Source: Mesorhizobium sp.
GTDB taxonomy: Bacteria > Pseudomonadota > Alphaproteobacteria > Rhizobiales > Rhizobiaceae
NCBI RefSeq assembly: GCF_004963255.1
Contig: NZ_SUGA01000043.1
Span: 1 to 47,233 of the forward strand
Reading direction: 5' to 3'
Length of the DNA stretch: 47,233 bases
How positions within the stretch are numbered: the stretch's first letter is position 1; every line of letters starts with the position of its first letter. A model generated the notes under the pieces. The model made no database searches. It worked only from the letters and a program-made list of their open reading frames with translations, and was not told where the DNA came from. A program made the translations under genes and the position numbers. Below are positions 28,595-35,513 of the stretch, in pieces.

Positions 28595-28612
28595 ACGCCA
28601 TCGTGATGGCGT
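28595..28612. promoter_or_regulatory. Palindrome upstream of hydrolase gene
   Basis: ACGCCATC-GT-GATGGCGT is a perfect inverted repeat with eight-base arms, 72 bases before the hydrolase start. It may bind a dimeric regulator or form an mRNA leader hairpin. Confidence 0.45.
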
Positions 28613-28683
28613 GTGAGGCTAATTCCCAACGCGCAGATAACCTTCTAATTCAAAATATGTAAGTTATGAAAACGGAGACAAAG

Positions 28684-29526
28684 ATGATCGCCTACCGTAC
28701 CGCAGATGTCGACGGCTTCACCATTTTCTATCGCGAGGCCGGCACCCCCGGCGCGCCGAAACTGCTCCTGCTGCATGGCTTTCCAAGTTCCGGCCATATG
28801 TTCCGCGACCTCATTCCGCTGCTCGCCGATCGTTTCCATATCGTCGCGCCGGACCTGCCAGGTTTCGGCCGTTCCGACATGCCGCAAGCCAGCGACTTCA
28901 CCTATACGTTCGACCGCATCGCCGAGATCATCGACCGCTTCACAGAGGTGGTCGGCTTCGACCGCTACGCCATCTATGTCTTCGACTATGGCGCACCGAC
29001 AGGTTTTAGGCTGGCGGTGAAGCATCCCGAGCGCATCGCCGCGATCATCTCGCAGAATGGCAACGCCTATGAGGAGGGTCTGAGCGACGGCTGGAATCCC
29101 ATCCAGACCTATTGGCGGGATCCTTCGCCCGCCAACCGCGAGGCGCTGCGCGGCTTCCTCAAGCCGGAAGCGGTTGCCTGGCAATACACGCATGGCTCAC
29201 CGGCGGAACTGGTCTCGCCTGACGGCCATTCGCTGGACAGCTTCTATCTCGCCCGCCCCGGCAATGAGGAGGTTCAGCTCGACCTCTTCGGCGACTACAA
29301 GAGCAACGTCGCGCTCTACCCAGCCTTCCAGGCCTATTTCCGCGCGCACAGACCGCCCCTCCTGGCGGTGTGGGGCAAGAACGACCCCTTCTTCCTGCCG
29401 CCGGGTGCCGAGGCGTTCAAACGCGACATACCGGACGCGGTCGTGCGCTTCCTCGACACCGGCCATTTCGCCCTCGAAACCCACGCCGGGGACATCGCCG
29501 CCGCCATCCGCGACTTCCTCGGCTGA
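28684..29526 (+). CDS. Alpha/beta hydrolase (epoxide hydrolase/dehalogenase-like)
   Basis: A 280-residue hydrolase starting at MIAYRTADVD; ATG 28684 has GGAG six bases upstream, unlike the ATG at 28666. Motifs: LLHGFPSSGHMF (about 30-41), DLPGFGRSD (about 57-65), and the elbow YVFDYGAPTG, which places an aspartate (about 101) as nucleophile as in epoxide hydrolases and haloalkane dehalogenases rather than a serine. The catalytic histidine is in DTGHFALETH near 264. It is followed by an SDR gene 19 bases on; the pair probably act on the same compound, which is unknown. Confidence 0.88.
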   Translation: MIAYRTADVDGFTIFYREAGTPGAPKLLLLHGFPSSGHMFRDLIPLLADRFHIVAPDLPGFGRSDMPQASDFTYTFDRIAEIIDRFTEVVGFDRYAIYVFDYGAPTGFRLAVKHPERIAAIISQNGNAYEEGLSDGWNPIQTYWRDPSPANREALRGFLKPEAVAWQYTHGSPAELVSPDGHSLDSFYLARPGNEEVQLDLFGDYKSNVALYPAFQAYFRAHRPPLLAVWGKNDPFFLPPGAEAFKRDIPDAVVRFLDTGHFALETHAGDIAAAIRDFLG

Positions 29527-29545
29527 TCAGGAAAGAGAACTCGCC

Positions 29546-30316
29546 ATGCCGAGATCCGTCGCCGTCGTCACCGGAGCCAGCCAGGGCATCGGCCAGGCGA
29601 CCGCCATCCGACTGGCGCGGGACTTTCCCGCGCTGGTACTGGTCGCCCGCAACCGGGCGAAGCTGGAGGAAACAGCCGAAGTCGCGAAAGCTGCCGGCGG
29701 CGAGGTGCTGGTCATCGATGCTGACCTCGCCCGGGCGGACGCCGCGCAGGCGGTGGTTGACCGGACGCTCGCCGCCTTCGGGCGTGTCGACGCTCTGCTC
29801 AACATCGCTGGCGCCGTGCCGCAGATCGACCTGTTCGACATGACCGATGAGCAATGGGACGCCGGGCTGGCGCTGAAGCTGCATGGCGCCCGGCGTCTGA
29901 CCGTCGCGGCATGGCCGGCGCTGAAGGTGGCCGGTGGCTCGGTGGTTCTGATGTCGGGCAATTCGGCGCTGGTTCCCAAGGCGTCTTATGCGGCGGTCGG
30001 AACCATCAACGCGGCGATCGTGGCGCTCGCCAAGGCTTTCTCCGACCGCGGCATCGCCGACGGCGTGCAGGTCAACAGCGTACTGCCAGGTCCGGTGATG
30101 ACAGGACGCCGGCGATCCTATCTCGAGCACTGGGCGCCGCTGCATAAGATGAGTGTCGAGGAAGCGACGGCCAATTTCCCCAAGGAAGCCGGCATTGCCC
30201 GCTACGGCGAGCCGGGGGAGATCGCCGAGCTGATGGCCTTCCTCGTCTCGCCCGCAGCTCGCTGGCTGACCGGCTCGACGCTGCGCATGGACGGCGGCGA
30301 GGTGAAGTCTGTTTGA
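29546..30316 (+). CDS. Short-chain dehydrogenase/reductase, atypical active site
   Basis: A 256-residue SDR. The cofactor motif is intact, TGASQGIGQATAIRLA near the N-terminus, as are NIAGAV and the C-terminal WLTGSTLRMDGG. In the catalytic region MSGNSALVPKASYAAVGT the expected YxxxK is not found: glycine stands where lysine should be. The protein may therefore bind NAD(P) without the normal catalysis, or use another residue. Ribosome site GGAAAGAG precedes the ATG. It lies between a hydrolase and a ScoMcrA-N-like gene, all on one strand with short gaps. Confidence 0.88.
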   Translation: MPRSVAVVTGASQGIGQATAIRLARDFPALVLVARNRAKLEETAEVAKAAGGEVLVIDADLARADAAQAVVDRTLAAFGRVDALLNIAGAVPQIDLFDMTDEQWDAGLALKLHGARRLTVAAWPALKVAGGSVVLMSGNSALVPKASYAAVGTINAAIVALAKAFSDRGIADGVQVNSVLPGPVMTGRRRSYLEHWAPLHKMSVEEATANFPKEAGIARYGEPGEIAELMAFLVSPAARWLTGSTLRMDGGEVKSV

Positions 30317-30349
30317 CTTGAAACGTCGATCGCAAAGGAGGATGGACCG

Positions 30350-30634
30350 ATGATCGCATGGGACCCTGTAACCCGCGCTCATGTCTTGCGCGCGATGGAA
30401 GACTACGACCGGCTGGGGCCTGAACGGTTCCTTGCCGAACATGGCTTTGCCCCGACCACCACCTATGAGCTGGCCTGGGAAGACCGCCTCTACCCGCCGA
30501 AGGCGATCCTCGGCGCGGCGTATGAATTCGCCACCGGCAAAAAGCTCGCCTCGGGCGACTTCGAGGGCGGCAAGAGCGGCGCGGTGAAGGTGCTCGGTAA
30601 ACTGGGGTTCGCTGTACGGCCCAAGCAGAGTTAG
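30350..30634 (+). CDS. Stand-alone ScoMcrA-N-like domain protein
   Basis: A 94-residue protein with a strong ribosome site (AAAGGAGG). It resembles the N-terminal head domain of ScoMcrA, a restriction enzyme that cuts methylated or phosphorothioated DNA: AHVLRAMEDYDRLGPERFL, FLAEHGFAPTTTYEL, YPPKAILGAAYEFATGK and LASGDFEGGKSG follow the pattern I know for that domain. Here it is free of any SRA or HNH nuclease domain. Many genomes have such free copies and their role is unknown. It starts 33 bases after the SDR gene. Identification is from memory of the motif. Confidence 0.7.
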   Translation: MIAWDPVTRAHVLRAMEDYDRLGPERFLAEHGFAPTTTYELAWEDRLYPPKAILGAAYEFATGKKLASGDFEGGKSGAVKVLGKLGFAVRPKQS

Positions 30635-30847
30635 CGTCGCCGGCGGTTCCCTGATCGAATCCGCAAACCATCGTAACGCCTTGACGCGATTGACAAAGGC
30701 AAAGCCGCTAGCGGCATGTCCGCCGCAGCGCGCCGCGCAATAATATTCCCTTGTGCCGTAAAGATACGGATTGGTTTGACTTCCAAATCCGCGATTTCGG
30801 CGGCATTCCGTGCAGCGCAATTCCACCCATTCGATCCAGGGCCTGCC

Positions 30848-31933
30848 ATGGCGTTTCGCCTCTTTGTTCCAATCCTCGCCGGAGCGACGCTTCGCGAACG
30901 GCTGCTCGCCTGCATCGGCGCGACCATCGGCATCGCGCTCACCGGCATGATCAGCGGGCTCGCGACGGGTAGCGGTCCGCTTGTGGTGATGCTGGTGGCG
31001 CCCATGGGCGCTTCCGCGGTGCTGCTCTTTGCCGTTCCGTCGAGCCCGCTGGCGCAGCCCTATTCGATCGTCGGCGGCAACACGATTTCGGCGCTGATCG
31101 GGGTGACGGTGGCGCATTTTGTGCATGACACGGTGATCGCCTCCGGCCTCGCGGTGGCGCTGGCGATCGCCGCCATGTCGTTCACGCGATCATTGCATCC
31201 GCCGGGCGGCGCGGCGGCGCTTACCGGCGTGCTCGGCGGGCCGGCGGTTGCGGCGGCCGGCTTCCTGTTTCCGTTTGTGCCGGTGGCGCTGAACTCAACC
31301 ATCCTGGTCGCGCTCGGCTTCCTCTTCCATAAGCTGTCGCGTCGCAACTATCCCCATGTTCATGTGCCGGCCAACAGCAGTCACGGCACAGCCGACCGGC
31401 CGCCGGCCGAGCGCGTCGGCTTCCGGCCCGAAGATGTCGATGCGGCGCTCTCGGCGCTCGACGAAACCTTCGACATCGACCGTGATGACCTGGAGCGCCT
31501 CCTGCGCCAAGTCGAGCTGCAGGCGATGGTGCGCTCGCAACGCACGCTGCTTTGCCGGGACATCATGTCCCGCGATGTGATCTCGGTGCCGGAGACGGCT
31601 TCAGCGGACGAGGCGCGCAACCTTCTGATCGACCATAACATCCGCACCTTGCCGGTCATCGACGCGGGAGGACGGCTCACCGGCGCAATCGGCCTGCGCG
31701 AGCTGACGAGAGCGACCGACACGGTCGGAGGAGTGATGTCGAACGCAAGCACCGCCTCGCCCGACATGCCGGCGATGAGCCTGCTGCCGGCGCTGACTGA
31801 CGGACGCAGTCATGCGGTGGTGATCGTCGATGGCGGCCGGCATATAGTCGGGCTGATCACGCAGACCGACCTGCTAGCGGCGGCCGCGCGCGCGCCGCAG
31901 GCAGGCAAGGCGCCGTTGAAAGCGGTGGCCTAG
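30848..31933 (+). CDS. HPP family membrane protein with CBS domains
   Basis: A 361-residue protein. The first part (about 1-165) is an HPP domain: four hydrophobic helices and the name-giving SLHPPGGAAALTG. The second part (about 220-355) holds a CBS pair (ISVPETASADEARNLLIDHN, LPVIDAGGRLTGAIGLRELT, VVIVDGGRHIVGLITQTDLL), expected to bind adenine nucleotides and regulate the membrane part. Some HPP proteins take part in nitrite transport, but the substrate here is unproven. It has its own upstream region of about 210 bases. The stop is 27 bases from the end of the converging enoyl-CoA hydratase gene. Confidence 0.92.
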   Translation: MAFRLFVPILAGATLRERLLACIGATIGIALTGMISGLATGSGPLVVMLVAPMGASAVLLFAVPSSPLAQPYSIVGGNTISALIGVTVAHFVHDTVIASGLAVALAIAAMSFTRSLHPPGGAAALTGVLGGPAVAAAGFLFPFVPVALNSTILVALGFLFHKLSRRNYPHVHVPANSSHGTADRPPAERVGFRPEDVDAALSALDETFDIDRDDLERLLRQVELQAMVRSQRTLLCRDIMSRDVISVPETASADEARNLLIDHNIRTLPVIDAGGRLTGAIGLRELTRATDTVGGVMSNASTASPDMPAMSLLPALTDGRSHAVVIVDGGRHIVGLITQTDLLAAAARAPQAGKAPLKAVA

Positions 31934-31960
31934 GAGCGCTGAGCCGCGTCGGGCAAGGCG

Positions 31961-32827
31961 TCAGCCAGGCAAGCCGGCCGCCCGGTCGACACGCCGCGTG
32001 GCGCGCGTGGCCTTGTCCGGCCGGGCGAGATGCGCCCATAAGCCGTCATAGACCGCCTGCCTCCGCTCGATCCAAGCATTCAAGCCTTCGCGCAGGTCTG
32101 CTGTCGGGGCCACGCGGGCGAATTGCTCCGCCTCCACCAGCAAGCCTTCCGCGATGCTCAGGTTGATGCCACGCGCCACCGCCGTGAGGATGCTGGCGAC
32201 CGCCGTCTGCGAATGACTGACGATGCGGCGGGCAAGATCAAGGGCCGCCCGCATCAGCTCTTCGTGCGGCACGACCTGGTTGACCAGGCCTAGCTCGGCG
32301 GCACGAGCCGCCGAAAATGTCTCTCCGGTCAACAGCAGCTCCAGCGCGCGCTTGCGGCCGGCCAGCCGCGGCAGGCGCTGCGTGCCGCCGAAAGTCGGCG
32401 GCATGGCAAGCTTGATCTCCGGCTTGGCGAACAAGGCGCGATCACTGGCGATCGCCAGCGGCACCGCTTCGGTGATCTCGCAGCCGCCGCCAAAGGCGAG
32501 GCCGTTGACGGCGGCGATCACCGGCTTGCGGAACGCTTCGAGCCGCGCTGTCAGACGCTGGCCGCGCATGACGAAATCGCGCAGCGCCGCATCGGTGCCC
32601 TCGGCCACGCTCAACGAGAACTCGTGGATATCGCCGCCGGCGGAAAAGGCGCGTTCCCCTGCCCCTGTGAGAATGACCGCGCGCACGTCATCATCCGTCT
32701 CGATCAGGTCGAGGCGCGACAACAGCCGGTCGATCAGCGCGTAGTTCAGCGCATTCAGCTTGTCGGGGCGGTTGAGTGTGAGGATCGCAACGCGGTCGCG
32801 CGTCTCGCTCAGCACAAGGTCGGTCAT
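31961..32827 (-). CDS. Enoyl-CoA hydratase/isomerase family protein
   Basis: A 288-residue crotonase-fold enzyme. The oxyanion-hole segments are AFSAGGDIHEF (about 60-70) and NGLAFGGGCEITEA (about 108-121), where the first catalytic glutamate is likely. The later segment KPEIKLAMPPTFGGTQRLPR is well conserved. The last 30 residues are basic and proline-poor. It probably hydrates or isomerises an acyl-CoA in fatty or aromatic acid breakdown. It is divergent from a TetR regulator across a strong palindrome, so it is probably that repressor's target. Confidence 0.92.
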   Translation of the reverse strand: MTDLVLSETRDRVAILTLNRPDKLNALNYALIDRLLSRLDLIETDDDVRAVILTGAGERAFSAGGDIHEFSLSVAEGTDAALRDFVMRGQRLTARLEAFRKPVIAAVNGLAFGGGCEITEAVPLAIASDRALFAKPEIKLAMPPTFGGTQRLPRLAGRKRALELLLTGETFSAARAAELGLVNQVVPHEELMRAALDLARRIVSHSQTAVASILTAVARGINLSIAEGLLVEAEQFARVAPTADLREGLNAWIERRQAVYDGLWAHLARPDKATRATRRVDRAAGLPG

Positions 32828-32881
32828 GGCCTTTTCCTTTCCGGTGGTTCGGCGGGATAAGGAGCAGGCTTTCGATTGCTT

Positions 32882-32903
32882 GTATATTCACTAGTTGGTA
32901 TAC
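32882..32903. promoter_or_regulatory. Palindromic operator for divergent TetR/enoyl-CoA hydratase genes
   Basis: GTATA-n3-ACTAGT-n3-TATAC: outer arms (32882-32886 and 32899-32903) and the central hexamer are each perfectly symmetric. It is eight bases before the TetR start and about 55 before the hydratase start, so bound repressor would block both promoters. Confidence 0.75.
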
Positions 32904-32910
32904 TTACGCG

Positions 32911-33501
32911 ATGAGCGAAAAGACCAATCCCACGCGAAAACGCCTGGTCGATGCGGCGACCAAGCTCTTCTACGCCGAAGGCATCGGCCGCGTCAGCGTC
33001 GACGCCGTGGCCGAAAAGGCAGGACTTACCAAGCGCACGCTCTACTACCATTTCAAGAGCAAGGACGACCTGATTGCGGCCTATCTCGACGGTCGTGACC
33101 AGCCTAATCTCGAGCAGATGGCGGGCTGGTTCGACGCAGCGGAGGGCGGCGCGGACAAAAAGGTCGAGGCGATCTTCGCCAACCTGGCGCGGGTTGCCCG
33201 CCATCCCAAATGGAAGGGCTGCGGCTTCCTGCGCACGGCGGCCGAGCTGGCGGCGATGCCGGGGCATCCGGCGGTGAAGGCGGGAGCACGCCACAAGACC
33301 AATTTCGAGAAATGGCTGGCCGGCGCGCTTTCAAGCCACGATATCGCCCAGGCGAAGATGCTGGCGCGCGAGATTGTGCTTTTGATGGACGGCGCCTTTT
33401 CCAGCATGCTGATCCATCACAATCCCGACTACGTCAACGCCGCCGGCCATGCCGCCGCGACGCTGATACGGGCGCGGATGGCCGGCAAACACGCAGCTTA
33501 G
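32911..33501 (+). CDS. TetR-family transcriptional regulator
   Basis: A 196-residue TetR regulator. The N-terminal helix-turn-helix spans about 9-52, with VSVDAVAEKAGLTKRTLYYHFKSK as recognition region. The ligand domain (about 70-190) has the GCGFLRTAAEL segment seen in this subgroup. It is divergent from the enoyl-CoA hydratase, with a palindrome covering its own leader, so it is likely self-regulated. The inducer may be an acyl-CoA or aromatic acid; that is inference. Confidence 0.92.
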   Translation: MSEKTNPTRKRLVDAATKLFYAEGIGRVSVDAVAEKAGLTKRTLYYHFKSKDDLIAAYLDGRDQPNLEQMAGWFDAAEGGADKKVEAIFANLARVARHPKWKGCGFLRTAAELAAMPGHPAVKAGARHKTNFEKWLAGALSSHDIAQAKMLAREIVLLMDGAFSSMLIHHNPDYVNAAGHAAATLIRARMAGKHAA

Positions 33502-33551
33502 ATCGTGGACGCTCACGGCGCGTCGATTGAGGCGTTCGAGGGGCGGCCTCT

Positions 33552-34775
33552 TCAGGACAAGGCCAGCCAGGCGGTGCCGGCGAGAAGCGTGACCGACGTC
33601 AGCGGCAGGCCGACCTTGAAGAAAGCCGAAAAGGAAAGCTCCTTGCCGGCCGCCTTCGCTTGCTCGGCGACGATCAGGTTGGCGACTGAGCCGAGCAGCG
33701 TGAAATTGCCGGCAAGCGTCGAGCTCATCGCCACGACCAGCCAGGCACGCTCCGGGTTTTCCAGCCCGGGAATGAACGGCCGCAACGCCAGCACCGCCGG
33801 CACATTGCTCATGATGTTGGAGAGCACCGCGGTGAAGCCCGAAAGCCGCCAGACATCGTCGAGGCCGATGTTCTTCGCCCAGGCGATCATGTCCGGCGTG
33901 AGCAACGTGCGCTCGGCGCCAGCCACCACCACGAACAGGCCGGCGAACATGAAGAGCAGCGGCCCATCGATCTCGCGATAGATGCGCCGCGGCTTGATGG
34001 CCCGGGTGACCAGCAGGAAAGCGCCGGCAATCAGCGCCGCCTTGGCGACGGGAACGCCGGCGAAGAAGGCGAGCGCCAGCAGCACGCAGACGATGGTGGC
34101 CTTGAGCACCTGTCCGGGCAGCATGCGGCCTCGATACACTTCCGGGCTTAGCTCGGCGGGGCGGGAAAATTCGGCCCGGTAGACGATGCGTATGATGACG
34201 ATGACGCAGAGCAGGCCGAATAGCGCCACCGGCGCGAGCGCCAGCGTGAAGGCCGGATAGGAAATGCCGGACAACGCGCCGATCACCATGTTCTGCGGAT
34301 TGCCGGTGATGGTGGCGACGCTGCCGCAGTTCGAGGCGGTGCAGGTGGCGATGAGGTAAGGCACCGGGTTGCGGTTGATGACGCGGGTGACATGAACGAC
34401 GATCGGCGCCATCACCAGGCAGATCGCGTCATTGACCAGGAAGGCCGACAGCACGCCGGTCAACAGCGTCACCATGACCAGAAGCATGAAGGGCGCATGG
34501 GCGTGTTCGATGGCAAAGCCGCCAAGCGCCCGAAACGCGCCCGAAACCTTCAGATGCGCGACCACGATCATCATGCCGAGGAGCAGCGTGATGGTATCGA
34601 AGTTGATGGCTTTGTAGGCATCCTCGATACTGATCGCTCCGATGGCGATCATGGCGGCACCGCCAAGCAGCGCGATCCCGGCGCGATCGAGGCGCAGCCC
34701 GGGAATGCGGCCGACGGCGACGCCGGCATAGGTGAGCACGAGGATGAAGAGCGCGCCCGCGCTGATCCATGTCAT
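33552..34775 (-). CDS. SLC13/ArsB-type ion transporter
   Basis: A 407-residue integral membrane protein of the ion-transporter superfamily that contains ArsB, CitM and SLC13 proteins. About ten hydrophobic helices are visible. Inverted-repeat hairpins contain FLVNDAICLVMAPIVVHV and SNIMSNVPAVLALRPF, with the substrate-loop motifs GSVATITGNPQNMVIG and AGNFTLLGSVANLIVAE, as in transporters of anions such as arsenite, citrate or dicarboxylates. The cargo cannot be decided from sequence. It is convergent with the TetR gene. Confidence 0.9.
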   Translation of the reverse strand: MTWISAGALFILVLTYAGVAVGRIPGLRLDRAGIALLGGAAMIAIGAISIEDAYKAINFDTITLLLGMMIVVAHLKVSGAFRALGGFAIEHAHAPFMLLVMVTLLTGVLSAFLVNDAICLVMAPIVVHVTRVINRNPVPYLIATCTASNCGSVATITGNPQNMVIGALSGISYPAFTLALAPVALFGLLCVIVIIRIVYRAEFSRPAELSPEVYRGRMLPGQVLKATIVCVLLALAFFAGVPVAKAALIAGAFLLVTRAIKPRRIYREIDGPLLFMFAGLFVVVAGAERTLLTPDMIAWAKNIGLDDVWRLSGFTAVLSNIMSNVPAVLALRPFIPGLENPERAWLVVAMSSTLAGNFTLLGSVANLIVAEQAKAAGKELSFSAFFKVGLPLTSVTLLAGTAWLALS

Positions 34776-34986
34776 TCCAAGAAGCTTCCCGTTGCCTGCC
34801 CCTGCCCGGGAGAATCTGTCCGCGCATCGGGCGACACCACATTTAGCAAAGGCAGCGCAAAGAGGAAGCGCGCAAGCGCTTGGAAGCGCTCTGACGCTTT
34901 CGTGCTTTCACATTCATAAGCCCTAATGTAAAGAACAGTGAATTAACATATCTGACCGATAATCCAGGCGTTGGGGGACTAAACGG

Positions 34987-35199
34987 ATGAACACGGTCGT
35001 TGAAGCGGAACATCGCGTCCTATCGCGGGAGGAATTGATGCGTCCGCAGGAATGCCCGCGCTGTCACGGGGCCAAAAAAGTCTTCGTTTGCGCGCGCTGG
35101 CTGAGCTCGAACGGCCATTGCTGCCCGGAGGGCACCCACCGGATTAACTGCCCAGGACACAGCATCGCCTGTCTCGAATGCAGCGGGCGGGGCAGCTAG
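34987..35199 (+). CDS. Small zinc-ribbon protein
   Basis: A 70-residue protein with eight cysteines: CPRCHG (23-28), Cys35, CC (45-46), Cys55 and CLECSGRG (62-69). The first and last segments follow the CxxCxGxG pattern of DnaJ zinc centres, so it should bind one or two zinc ions. No J-domain is present. The TAG stop is part of the hairpin repeat that begins immediately after, so the natural end could have been longer before the repeat arrived. Function unknown; it may act in redox or nucleic-acid binding. Confidence 0.75.
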   Translation: MNTVVEAEHRVLSREELMRPQECPRCHGAKKVFVCARWLSSNGHCCPEGTHRINCPGHSIACLECSGRGS

Positions 35200-35303
35200 A
35201 GCGTTTCACCGTTTCACGGAAACGGCGAACTGCTCTAACTCTTTGTTCTTACGCAATTCCGGACGGAAAACCGTTCACACTTTTCCTGGAATAGCTTTAG
35301 CGG
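35196..35303. repeat. Two-hairpin dispersed repeat, copy B
   Basis: It shares long blocks with the unit at 1694-1799: CACCGTTTCACGGAAACGG, ACGCAATTCC, GACGGAAAACCG and CACACTTTTCCTGGAAT all match with few changes. The first hairpin pairs CCGTTTC with GAAACGG around ACG. Its left end TAGAGCG carries the stop codon of the zinc-ribbon gene. The 210 bases from the repeat to the histidine-kinase gene hold no recognisable gene. Confidence 0.9.
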
Positions 35304-35513
35304 TACCCGGCAGCCGCCGATCGACCACAGCGCCGCCGCGGCGGAATCCTGTACTCTGGCGCTGGCCGAAGGCCGCCGTCATTAAAGTTTGACATAGGCA
35401 GGTCCGCCGGGGCTGTTGCGATCAACGCCCGCTGGACTTGGCTATTGCCTTGCGCTTCACCGCCGCCTACCACTTGGCGAATTTCACGATTTTCCTCAGG
35501 CCCCCGCAAAGCA

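Noticed and set aside
29417..31126. 569-codon minus-strand frame over the SDR, ScoMcrA-N-like and HPP genes
   Set aside because: It spans three well-supported plus-strand genes and reads as low-complexity, arginine-rich protein.
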